Shown one piece after another: positions 43,940 through 52,358 of a DNA stretch of 64,000 bases. The translations under genes and the position numbers were made by a program. Source of the DNA: JAQGMV01 sp963828715 (GTDB lineage Bacteria > Pseudomonadota > Gammaproteobacteria > Burkholderiales > SG8-41); contig CAWHFX010000021.1 of the NCBI GenBank assembly GCA_963828715.1, positions 124,001 to 188,000 on the forward strand, given 5' to 3'. Below the pieces are notes generated by a model. That model was given only the letters and a program-made list of their open reading frames with translations, did no database searches and was not told the DNA's origin. Each line of letters opens with the position of its first letter. Position 1 is the stretch's first letter.

Positions 43940-45082
43940 TTACTTCAGTTGTTCATAGAGCAATGACAGGATGCGGTTCGCGGTCTGCGACTGCTCACGC
44001 CCGCCGTCCTTGTTGAGCACGTTGACTTCGGCGCGGTCCCCCGCATCCTTCACCAGCACGCGATACTGCTCCTTCTGCTTCTCCTTGTCGTCGCTGCTGC
44101 CCCAGAACTTGAACTTCGAGAACAGACCCTTGTTGCTCGCGCTCTTGTTGTCGACGTCGGGGTCGATGTAGCGCACGAAGTACAGGCCCCTGGAGCGATC
44201 GCGGTCTTCCACGGTAAACCCGACTCGGTCGAGCGCGAGCCCCACGCGACGCCATGCACGATCGAACTGTTCGTTGAGCGCGAGCGCCGCACCGTCACCG
44301 CCTTTTTCGAGCGTGGCGCGCGGGACTGTCGGCGCCGCTGTCGCAACGACGGACTTCGCTTTCTCTTCCTGCACCCCGAGCCGTACCATGATCCGGCGCA
44401 GCATGTCGGCTTCGAGCTCGGGATTCGGCGGCCGCGGCTGCCACTTCGTCTGGTCCTTTTCCGGGGAGGTATAGACCTCTTCCATGCCGCGATGACTGAC
44501 GTAGATCTCCGTCGTGCCCGTTTGAGCGCCCCGCTCGAGCCGCGTCCGGAACTTGTCGCGTTCGCCCGTCGAATACACGACGTCGAGCAGTTTGCCGAGC
44601 GTATTGCGAATGAAACCGTCGGGAACGCGCGGACGACTTTCAGCCCAGTCCGTCTCCATGACGCCGGTTTCGGGACTTTCGGTGTTGACGATGAAACCGG
44701 TCTCCTGCCAGAAATCCTTCACGACCGGCCAGACCTGTTCCGGATCGCCTTTCACGACGAGCCACCGCTCCGTACCGGCACGTTCGAGACGCACATTGTC
44801 CTGCTGCGGCAGCATCACGGCGCCGCCACTGGTCGCGATCTCGCGTGCGCCGCGGTCCTTCTGATACTCTGAAAACGTGGCTGCGCCGCCGCGTCCGTCC
44901 GGCACGTTGAAACGGTCGTCGGTGGCGGGGCGGACGAGGTCCGGCGGCACATCCAGCGGCTGCATCTTGGCGACCGATTTGTATTCGACTTTCTTCGTCG
45001 GTATCTCGAAGTTGAGGGCGCTGCACGCAGCAAGCGCGACGCCCGCCATGAAGCAGAGCACGCGCAGCAGTAACGTTCTCAT
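43940..45082 (-). CDS. bamC: BamC/NlpB outer membrane assembly lipoprotein
   Basis: BamC is an accessory lipoprotein of the BAM complex that inserts beta-barrels in the outer membrane. The 380-residue product has a lipoprotein signal (LRVLCFMAGVALAACSALN), an unstructured N-terminus with PLDVPPDLVRPATDDRF that binds BamD, and two helix-grip domains (about 95-200 and 285-375). The start at 45082 follows GAGGAGACG. It lies 25 bases after dapA. Confidence 0.9.
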   Translation of the reverse strand: MRTLLLRVLCFMAGVALAACSALNFEIPTKKVEYKSVAKMQPLDVPPDLVRPATDDRFNVPDGRGGAATFSEYQKDRGAREIATSGGAVMLPQQDNVRLERAGTERWLVVKGDPEQVWPVVKDFWQETGFIVNTESPETGVMETDWAESRPRVPDGFIRNTLGKLLDVVYSTGERDKFRTRLERGAQTGTTEIYVSHRGMEEVYTSPEKDQTKWQPRPPNPELEADMLRRIMVRLGVQEEKAKSVVATAAPTVPRATLEKGGDGAALALNEQFDRAWRRVGLALDRVGFTVEDRDRSRGLYFVRYIDPDVDNKSASNKGLFSKFKFWGSSDDKEKQKEQYRVLVKDAGDRAEVNVLNKDGGREQSQTANRILSLLYEQLK

Positions 45083-45107
45083 TACGTCTCCTCGATTCTC
45101 GACCGCG

Positions 45108-45989
45108 TCACGCGACGCCGGCCTGCCGCATCGCTTCGCGGACCTGATCGTGATACGCACTCGAAAGCGGCGTCAGCGGCAACCGGATACCACCTGCAAT
45201 GTGTCCGAGCTGCTGCACGGCCCACTTCACGGGAATCGGATTGGCTTCGCAGAAAAGATGGCGGTGCAACCCCACCATCTTGTTGTTGATCTCCCGCGCG
45301 CCTGCTGGATCGCCGGCGACCGCGCGTTTGCACATTTCGTGCATCAGTCGTGGCGTCACGTTGGCGGTCACCGAGATAACGCCATCGCCGCCGAGGAGCA
45401 TGAGGCCGAGCGCCGTGCCGTCGTCACCACTATAGACAACGAAATCGGCCGGTTTACGCCGCAGCAGTTCGGCGCCGCGCTGCAGGTCCGCGGTCGCATC
45501 CTTGATGCCGACGATATTCGGCACCTGCGCCAGACGCAATGTCGTGTCGGTCTGCATATCGGCGACCGTACGGCCCGGCACGTTGTAAACGAGCATCGGG
45601 AGATCGACCGCCTCTGCGATGGCGCGGAAGTGCCGGTACAGCCCCTCCTGCGTCGGTTTGTTGTAGTACGGCACGACCGACAGCGTCATGTCTGCACCGA
45701 CGTTCTTCGCATGCGCAGACAGTTCGATCGCTTCCCGGGTGGAGTTCGCGCCCGTGCCGGCAATCACCGGAATGCGGCGGGCAACCTGCTTCACCACAGT
45801 CTCGATGAGAAGACAGTGCTCTTCGAAATCGACCGTCGGCGACTCTCCGGTCGTGCCAACCACGACGATGCCGTCGGTACCTTCACGCACGTGCCAGTCG
45901 ACCAGCCGCCGGAACGCGTCGAGATCGAGCGCACCATCGTCGCGCATCGGAGTTACGATGGCGACCAGGCTACCTTGCAGTCTTGGCAT
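45108..45989 (-). CDS. dapA: 4-hydroxy-tetrahydrodipicolinate synthase
   Basis: DapA condenses pyruvate with aspartate semialdehyde in lysine and peptidoglycan precursor synthesis. The 293-residue protein has the Schiff-base lysine in GIKDATADLQRG, the tyrosine in LVYNVPGRT and the threonine pair in VGTTGESPT. Length and motifs are normal. It is followed by bamC, a common pairing. Confidence 0.97.
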   Translation of the reverse strand: MPRLQGSLVAIVTPMRDDGALDLDAFRRLVDWHVREGTDGIVVVGTTGESPTVDFEEHCLLIETVVKQVARRIPVIAGTGANSTREAIELSAHAKNVGADMTLSVVPYYNKPTQEGLYRHFRAIAEAVDLPMLVYNVPGRTVADMQTDTTLRLAQVPNIVGIKDATADLQRGAELLRRKPADFVVYSGDDGTALGLMLLGGDGVISVTANVTPRLMHEMCKRAVAGDPAGAREINNKMVGLHRHLFCEANPIPVKWAVQQLGHIAGGIRLPLTPLSSAYHDQVREAMRQAGVA

Positions 45990-46024
45990 AATCTTCCTGC
46001 AAAAACAGTGCTCTCGGCACGAGT

Positions 46025-46576
46025 TTAATCGGGAGATTGTACCCTAAGCGCCGCATCCCGGATTGCTGTTGCACAAATGCGCTGCACACAGGCGGGGCGT
46101 GGTTCCGCGATCGTGACGTCTTCGTAGGCAATCACCCTCAGCCGACCGCGCACCGCCTCCAGAAGTTCGCCGGGACGCAGCAGAAAGTCCGGATTTCGCG
46201 GACGACCGTAGCGCTCGTTCCCGACGGCAAAGGTCTCATAAAGCAGGACACCGCCCGGCGCGAGTGCCTCGACGAGCATCGGCAGCAACGGCCGGTGCAG
46301 ATAGTGCGTCACGCAGACGGCCGCGTAGGCGCGCGAGGGGAATGGCCAATCGCCGGCCTCGATGTCTGCGTGGACCGCGTTGAGTCCGGGCGTCCCCGTC
46401 AATGACGAGATCGACGCCGCGTCGCGATCGACGGCATCGACGGCGTGACCATGGGCAGCGAACCACTTCGAATGTCGGCCTGACCCGGCAGCCACGTCGA
46501 GCACCCGTCCGCCGGGCGGGATGAGTTGCGCCCAACGGACGACCCACGCAGACGGGGCGAGGGACTCGTGCGTCAT
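46025..46576 (-). CDS. Class I SAM-dependent methyltransferase (TehB/small-molecule type)
   Basis: The 183-residue protein is a compact Rossmann methyltransferase. Motif I is VLDVAAGSGRHSKW, the SAM acidic residue is in VDAVDRD, motif II is AAVCVTHYLHRPLLPML, and LAPGGVLLYETF follows. This pattern resembles small methyltransferases that act on xenobiotics, tellurite or similar molecules. It is 35 bases upstream of dapA and may be read with it. The substrate is unknown. Confidence 0.82.
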   Translation of the reverse strand: MTHESLAPSAWVVRWAQLIPPGGRVLDVAAGSGRHSKWFAAHGHAVDAVDRDAASISSLTGTPGLNAVHADIEAGDWPFPSRAYAAVCVTHYLHRPLLPMLVEALAPGGVLLYETFAVGNERYGRPRNPDFLLRPGELLEAVRGRLRVIAYEDVTIAEPRPACVQRICATAIRDAALRVQSPD

Positions 46577-46696
46577 CGCGAACCCTCCTCATGCAAGGAC
46601 GACACTGACGCGATCGGCGCTACCGAAAGGAAGCGCAGCTTTACGCAGCAGCGAAACGCCGGCTTCCGTTCCGCGCATGGTGCCCGGCGCGAAGCG

Positions 46697-48115
46697 CTAC
46701 GTCACGCGAAAATTCTTGAACTGCCATGGATCGGTCATATCGACGTCTTCCGGAAACGGGTGATTGCGGCCGACGAGCGGATTCCAGTCGCTGTAGACGC
46801 CCACCACATGCCCGAGATACGGATTCGCCAGCTCCAGCACACGCTCAAAATCGACGTCATCGGGATCGATGATGCCGGCGTGCGGGTTTTCCATCGCCCA
46901 CACCACGCCACCCATGACGCCCGCGGCGACCTGGATGCTGGTCGCATTGTTGAAAGGCGCGAGCTTCCGCGCTTCCTCGACCGAGATGCGCGATCCGTAC
47001 CAGTATGCGCCGCGCTTGTGGCCCATCAGCAGCGCACCGAGCTCGTCCACGCCCTCGTAGATCTCGTCCATCAGGATGCGACGCTGCTCCTGACCGACCC
47101 AGCCTCTGCCCGCCAGCTCGTGCACGGAGAGAACAGTGTCGTCGCACGGGTGATACGCGTAGTGGCACGTCGGTCTGTAGACCACCTTGTCGTGACGCCT
47201 GACCGTGAAGTAATCCGAGATCGAGATCGCCTCGCCATGCGTGATGAGGAAACCGTGATACTGCCCTTCGAGCGGCGTCCACGACCGCACGCGCACCGAG
47301 GCGCCGGGCCGCGCGAGATAGATCGCGGCGTTGCAGCCGAACTCGTGTTGCCTGCCATCCGGCGGAAAGTGTTTTTCGTGCGAGCCCCAGCCGAGCTCGC
47401 ACGGCTGGGACCCTTCGCCGATGAAACCGTCCACCGACCACGTGTTGACGAATTCGAAGCGCCGCTTGCGCGGCTCCGCCCGCTGCGTGTCGCGCTCCGC
47501 GCAATGAACGACCTTGATGCCGAGCCTCATGCCGAGCTCGGCCCATGCCTGCCGCGACTTCGGAATGGACACGTCGCCGTCGATGTCCCGAGCGATATTG
47601 ACCATGGCCTGTTTGACCCAATGCGACACCAGGCCCGGGTTCGCACCGTGCGTCGGAATGACAGTCGGGCCGCCATGCGGATGCTTCGCGCGCAACGCGA
47701 GCACCGCCTCGCGCAAGCCGTAATTCGAACGGTGAGACGGCGAGACGCTCTGGTCGGTGTAACCGCCGAGCCACGGCTCGATGCACGTATCCATGTACAT
47801 CGCGCCCCGTTCGTAGCACAGCTCGATCAGCGCTACGCTGGAGACATCGACGGAGAGATTGAGGAGAAAATCGCCCTTGCCGATCAAGGGCTCGAGAACC
47901 GCGCGATAGTTTTCGCGCGTGAGTGGAGTGACCTGGAACTTTATGCCGTAGTGCGCGGCCTCGGCGCGACCGCGCTCGTCGCCGGTGATGATTGCGATGC
48001 GGTCATGCGGCATGTCGATATGCCGCAGAAGGAGCGGCAGAGAACCCTGTCCGACCGAGCCGAAGCCGACGAATACGAGTCTGCGTCCGAACTTGACGTG
48101 CTTCTTGCCTTCCAT
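46697..48115 (-). CDS. hss: Homospermidine synthase (saccharopine-dehydrogenase-like)
   Basis: The NAD-dependent enzyme couples two putrescines, or putrescine and spermidine, to homospermidine. The 472-residue protein has an N-terminal Rossmann motif (LVFVGFGSVGQGSLPLLL), then DTCIEPWLGGYTD, IPTHGANPGLVSHWVKQAM and ITHGEAISISDYF, all typical of bacterial homospermidine synthase. It stands alone on the minus strand, with no decarboxylase nearby. Saccharopine-dehydrogenase relatives are the main alternative. Confidence 0.9.
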   Translation of the reverse strand: MEGKKHVKFGRRLVFVGFGSVGQGSLPLLLRHIDMPHDRIAIITGDERGRAEAAHYGIKFQVTPLTRENYRAVLEPLIGKGDFLLNLSVDVSSVALIELCYERGAMYMDTCIEPWLGGYTDQSVSPSHRSNYGLREAVLALRAKHPHGGPTVIPTHGANPGLVSHWVKQAMVNIARDIDGDVSIPKSRQAWAELGMRLGIKVVHCAERDTQRAEPRKRRFEFVNTWSVDGFIGEGSQPCELGWGSHEKHFPPDGRQHEFGCNAAIYLARPGASVRVRSWTPLEGQYHGFLITHGEAISISDYFTVRRHDKVVYRPTCHYAYHPCDDTVLSVHELAGRGWVGQEQRRILMDEIYEGVDELGALLMGHKRGAYWYGSRISVEEARKLAPFNNATSIQVAAGVMGGVVWAMENPHAGIIDPDDVDFERVLELANPYLGHVVGVYSDWNPLVGRNHPFPEDVDMTDPWQFKNFRVT

Positions 48116-48282
48116 TTCATAAACTGCCTATAGCCTTGCAAAGACGGCGCGAAGTGTACCAGTTATTGAAAGCGCCTTCGATCCTGGGCCGCGAAGTTCC
48201 GGTGCGGCTCAGTAGCAGCCGGGCGACGGGGGCGGATAATACGCCGCCGCCGAGCACACGGGCCGCCGCACAGCGAGCCGAT

Positions 48283-48963
48283 ATGGGTTTTTATCAACGC
48301 CACGTTCTGCCCCACCTGATCGATCGCGGGATGCGCGTGGGCGAAATCGCGCGCTACCGTGAACAGATCGTTCCACTCGCGTACGGCCATGTGCTCGAAA
48401 TCGGTGCGGGCTCGGGGCTCAACCTGCCGTTTTATGGACCGCAGGTCGAGCAGGTATTGGCGCTCGACAACTCGGCCGAACTGCTGCGCATGACCCAGGC
48501 CCGTGCCGCGCACACCGCGTTCGATCTTTGCATCCTGCACGACGATGCGCGCGGTGTGCCGCTCGCGAATGGGACTGTCGATACGGTCGTCACGACGTTT
48601 ACCTTGTGCTCGATACCGGAGGCAACGAAGGCGCTGCGGGAGACCAGAAGAGTGCTGAAACCCGGCGGACTGTTGCTGTTCGCCGAACATGGACTCGCAC
48701 CTGACCCGAGCGTCCAGGCGTGGCAGCGGCGACTGAGCCCGTTGTGGTCAAAGCTTGCAGGCGGATGTCGCCTCGACCGCCGGATCGATGCACTGATCGC
48801 CGAGGCCGGGTTCGCCATCACGACGCTCGACACCCGCCATGTGCGCGGGCCGCGTCCGTTTACGTACGTGTACGCCGGCCAGGCTCGTCCGCTTCCGGAC
48901 GGCGTTGATGCAGATCAAGTCAACGCGCCCGGACGCCTTCCCCGGCCGAGCGCCGGTCGTTAA
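48283..48963 (+). CDS. Class I SAM-dependent methyltransferase
   Basis: The 226-residue protein has motif I VLEIGAGSGLNLPFYG, the acidic residue in VLALDNSAELL, VDTVVTTFTLCSIPEA and LKPGGLLLFAEHG. This matches the METTL7-like/phospholipid-methyltransferase group of small methyltransferases. The ATG at 48283 starts the family-like N-terminus (MGFYQRHVLPHLIDRGM); the frame is open further up to 48136 without recognisable sequence. The metal-related small gene begins 9 bases downstream, so the two may be transcribed together. Confidence 0.82.
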   Translation: MGFYQRHVLPHLIDRGMRVGEIARYREQIVPLAYGHVLEIGAGSGLNLPFYGPQVEQVLALDNSAELLRMTQARAAHTAFDLCILHDDARGVPLANGTVDTVVTTFTLCSIPEATKALRETRRVLKPGGLLLFAEHGLAPDPSVQAWQRRLSPLWSKLAGGCRLDRRIDALIAEAGFAITTLDTRHVRGPRPFTYVYAGQARPLPDGVDADQVNAPGRLPRPSAGR

Positions 48964-48972
48964 TATGCAGCG

Positions 48973-49338
48973 ATGTTTTCACGGCGCATGAAATCGCTGG
49001 TTGCCTGCTGCGCGATGCTGGCACTGCTCCTGTGCCAGGTGGTGGGGCTGGTTCAGGCGCATCAGCTCTACGGTACCGCAGGCGATGCGGCATTCGGCTG
49101 CCACTCCGTTCCTCATGACGACAGCGATTCCGGCAAAGCCGCGCACAGCACGTGCGAGTCCGGCCTGACCGCGGGCGAAGCCGTCAAGGTCCCGGCGATC
49201 GCGCCCGCCATCCTGCCGCTGCCTGCCAGCTCCTTCGAGCAGCCGGTAGAACCGGCCAAGCCCGGCTGGACGAGGCAGGTCGCCTTCGCCGGCGCGCCGC
49301 CCCCGATTCATCTGCTCCACTGCCGTCTACGTAATTAG
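48973..49338 (+). CDS. Small exported protein at the head of the copper efflux genes
   Basis: The 121-residue product has a signal peptide (LVACCAMLALLLCQVVGLVQA) followed by a His/Cys/Asp-containing segment (CHSVPHDDSDSGKAAHSTCE) that could bind metal. It ends with PPPIHLLHCRLRN. Proteins with this ending are frequent just upstream of CusCBA/CzcCBA operons, but I know of no assigned function. It lies 71 bases before the outer-membrane efflux gene. Confidence 0.65.
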   Translation: MFSRRMKSLVACCAMLALLLCQVVGLVQAHQLYGTAGDAAFGCHSVPHDDSDSGKAAHSTCESGLTAGEAVKVPAIAPAILPLPASSFEQPVEPAKPGWTRQVAFAGAPPPIHLLHCRLRN

Positions 49339-49409
49339 ATCCTTCGCTCGCCTGGAAGCGCAGCGCCGTCCGGTGCTCGCGCTCACGTGTCTTTCCATGC
49401 GGAGGATTT

Positions 49410-50804
49410 ATGCGCACTACCCATTCGCATTGCATGCGGAAATTGCAATGCGCTGTTTACAGCGCCGTGGCCGTCATCGGCGCGAGCCAGGGCGTTTACG
49501 CGGCGGATAGCGTCGCGCCGGACGCCGAGCCCATCCGATTCGCGCCCGCCGCCGCACACGCGGAGGCGTATTCCAAGGGTGTCAGCCTGAAGCAGCTCGT
49601 TGCCGAAGCGCTGAAGAACAATCCGGAGATCCGCGCCGCGGCAAATGAGCGTGAGGCGGCTTCCCAGCGCGTCGCGCCTGCGGCTGCTCTGGACGATCCG
49701 ATGCTGGAAGCCGGCTTGCTGAACCTGCCGACCCGTTCGTTCAGCTTCAACCGCGAAGACATGACCATGAAGATGCTTGGTCTGTCCCAGCGCATTCCGT
49801 ACCCCGGCAAGCGCGCGCTCAAACGCGACATCGCCGAAAGGGATTCGGAGTCGGTTGCCCATGCCTACCAGGAGACGGTGAACCGGATCGCCCGTGACGT
49901 GAGCACGACCTACTACGAGCTCGCGTTCGTACAGGAATCCATGCGCGTGGTGCAGCAGAACCGTGCGGTCGTCACGCAGCTCCTGAAAGTGGTTGAAGGC
50001 CGTCATTCGGTCGGGCGGGCAACGCAGGTGGAAGTGCTGAAAACGCAGACCCAGCTTTCACGCATGAGCGAAGAGCAGATCAAGCTGGAACGGGAGCGCC
50101 CGATGCTCGAAGCCGAGCTCAACCGGATGCTCGGCCGCCCGGCCCACAACGCGCCCCCGCTCACGCTGCTTCCGAAGCTCGACACGGCGGCCGCCAGCGC
50201 CGCCAGCCCCGAGGAAAGCACGTGGGCAAACCGCCCTCAACTACGCGCCCTGCAAACGATGGTGAGCCGCGCCGACCGCGCTCTCGAGCTCGCGCAGAAG
50301 GATCGCTATCCCGACTTCGACGTGCGCTTCGCGTACGGCCAGCGCGACAGCATGCCGGACGGCACGCGTCGTTCCGACCTGGTCAGTATGACCGTCGCCA
50401 TCAACCTTCCGGTCTGGCGTGCCACGAAGACCGGTCCGCGCATCGCCGAAGCGCAGGCGCTGCAGGAACAGGCCGTGAATCTGTATGAGGCACAGCGCAA
50501 CGAGACCGCGACCCGGCTGCACCATCAGGCCGCCACCGCCGAACAGAGTCTGCGCGCAGCGCGGCTTTACGACGCCGAGATCCTGCCGCAGTCGCGGCTC
50601 ACCTTCGAAGCCGCGCTTGCTGCCTACCAGGTGAATCGAGGCGAGCTCATGCCGATGCTCGACGCGCAGATGGCGATATTCAACGCGGAGCTCGGCTACG
50701 CATCGGCGGTCTCCAGCTATCACAAGGCGCTCGCCGAAATTCAGTTCCTGAGCGGCGGTGCGACGGAGCACACGATGAACGATCACACCGGGAGCATGCA
50801 ATGA
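49410..50804 (+). CDS. cusC: Outer membrane efflux protein (TolC family, CusC-like)
   Basis: The 464-residue TolC-family protein forms the outer-membrane channel of the efflux pump. It has a signal peptide, then the repeated long helices of the family (LVAEALKNNPEIRAAANERE; SQRIPYPGKRALKRDIAERD; LYEAQRNETATRLHHQA). Unlike E. coli CusC no lipobox is seen. It overlaps cusB by 4 bases (ATGA), is preceded by GGAGGA, and starts the structural operon. The metal specificity is deduced from the partner genes. Confidence 0.88.
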   Translation: MRTTHSHCMRKLQCAVYSAVAVIGASQGVYAADSVAPDAEPIRFAPAAAHAEAYSKGVSLKQLVAEALKNNPEIRAAANEREAASQRVAPAAALDDPMLEAGLLNLPTRSFSFNREDMTMKMLGLSQRIPYPGKRALKRDIAERDSESVAHAYQETVNRIARDVSTTYYELAFVQESMRVVQQNRAVVTQLLKVVEGRHSVGRATQVEVLKTQTQLSRMSEEQIKLERERPMLEAELNRMLGRPAHNAPPLTLLPKLDTAAASAASPEESTWANRPQLRALQTMVSRADRALELAQKDRYPDFDVRFAYGQRDSMPDGTRRSDLVSMTVAINLPVWRATKTGPRIAEAQALQEQAVNLYEAQRNETATRLHHQAATAEQSLRAARLYDAEILPQSRLTFEAALAAYQVNRGELMPMLDAQMAIFNAELGYASAVSSYHKALAEIQFLSGGATEHTMNDHTGSMQ

Positions 50805-52357
50805 AACCCGCGCTCGCACTTGCCGCGACAGTGTTCCTGGTCGCGATCGGAAGCGCCGGCGGCTATTGGATCGGCGCGCGTCAGTCGGGCACCGCACATA
50901 CGGAAACACACGCATCCGCGGGGGCGCCGGCAGGCGAACGGAAGATCCTCTACTACCGTAATCCGATGGGGCTGTCGGACACATCGCCCGTGCCCAGGAA
51001 GGATCCCATGGGCATGGATTACGTCCCGGTCTACGAGGGCGAAGAAGAACCTGCCAGCAGCAATGAGATCCGAATCAGCACCGAGAAAGTCCAGAAACTC
51101 GGCGTGCGAACCGAAGAAGCGCGCGTGCGCGAGCTGTCGCGCCCCTTGCGTGCCGTCGGAACGCTGCAGATCGACGAGCGACGCATCAGTACCGTCGCGC
51201 CCAAATTCGAGGGCTGGATCGAGCGACTCCACGTGAACACGACCGGACAGCCGGTCGCGCGCGGGCAGCCGCTGATGGATGTCTACAGCCCGGATCTCGT
51301 TACGGCGCAACAGGAATATCTGATCGCCGCCAAAGGCATAGAGGACGTAAAGAACGCGAGTCCCGAGCTTCAGCGCAGCATGCAACAGCTCATGCAGAGC
51401 GCCCTCACCCGCCTGCGCAACTGGGATATCTCCGATCAGGAGCTGCGGGAACTGCAGACCTCGGGCACGACACGGCGCACCATCACGCTGCACTCACCGG
51501 TTGGGGGCGTCGTCGTGGAGAAGCCCGCGCTCAAAGGCATGCGCTTCATGCCCGGCGAGACGCTTTACCAGATTTCAGATCTATCGTCGCTGTGGGTGCT
51601 CGCGGAAGTGTTCGAACATGACCTCGCTCAGGTGCGGCCAGGCCAGGCCGCGACGATCGAGGTGAGTGCTTTTCCGGGCAAAGTCTTCAAAGGCAAAGTC
51701 GCGTTCCTTTATCCGACCATCACGCCCGAGACGCGCACCGGAAAAGTCCGCATCGAGCTGGCAAACCCGGGCGGCATGCTCAAGCCGGCGATGTACGCGT
51801 CGGTCGAGCTGGCGGCAGGGGAACGCCGCGCCGTGGTGAGCGTGCCGCTCTCCGCCGTCCTCGACAGCGGGACGCGGCAGGTCGTCCTCGTGCAGGCCGC
51901 CGAAGGCCGTTTCGAGCCGCGCGAAGTGAAGCTCGGCACGCGCACGGATGAATACGTGGAAGTGCAGCAGGGTGTCAAAGCGGGCGAAGCGGTGGTCGTC
52001 GGCGCGAATTTCCTGATCGATGCGGAGAGCAACCTCAAGGCGGCCATCACCGGATTGACGTCTTCGCAATCGAGCGGCGCACCGGCTGAGCCGCAATCGG
52101 GCGCGAGCGTCGGTCATCGGGCGGAAGGCATCGTCGAGAGCATCGATCCGAAGGCCGGAACGATCACGGTAAGCCACGGCCCTGTTGCGACGCTCCACTG
52201 GCCGGGCATGACGATGGAGTTCCTGCTCGCTAACCCGAGCCTCGGCGCCGGGGTCAAACCGGGCAGCGCGGTCACGCTCGAATTCGTGGAGCGCAAGTCC
52301 GGCGAGTACGTCGTCACGAAGCTCGAGCCGAAGTCGGCCACGAGCGGGAAGCGCTGA
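50801..52357 (+). CDS. cusB: CusB-like RND adaptor with fused C-terminal CusF domain
   Basis: The 518-residue periplasmic adaptor links CusA and CusC. In order it has an N-terminal membrane anchor, a metal-binding motif of the HMBD type (YYRNPMGLSDTSPVPRKDPMG, about 48-68), the lipoyl/barrel adaptor core (about 90-400) and, from about 430, a CusF-like domain with LHWPGMTMEFLL. That motif carries the Trp/Met copper site of CusF. E. coli CusB lacks this fusion. A separate CusF gene follows downstream, so the system has two copper-chaperone modules. Confidence 0.92.
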   Translation: MKPALALAATVFLVAIGSAGGYWIGARQSGTAHTETHASAGAPAGERKILYYRNPMGLSDTSPVPRKDPMGMDYVPVYEGEEEPASSNEIRISTEKVQKLGVRTEEARVRELSRPLRAVGTLQIDERRISTVAPKFEGWIERLHVNTTGQPVARGQPLMDVYSPDLVTAQQEYLIAAKGIEDVKNASPELQRSMQQLMQSALTRLRNWDISDQELRELQTSGTTRRTITLHSPVGGVVVEKPALKGMRFMPGETLYQISDLSSLWVLAEVFEHDLAQVRPGQAATIEVSAFPGKVFKGKVAFLYPTITPETRTGKVRIELANPGGMLKPAMYASVELAAGERRAVVSVPLSAVLDSGTRQVVLVQAAEGRFEPREVKLGTRTDEYVEVQQGVKAGEAVVVGANFLIDAESNLKAAITGLTSSQSSGAPAEPQSGASVGHRAEGIVESIDPKAGTITVSHGPVATLHWPGMTMEFLLANPSLGAGVKPGSAVTLEFVERKSGEYVVTKLEPKSATSGKR

Positions 52358-52358
52358 C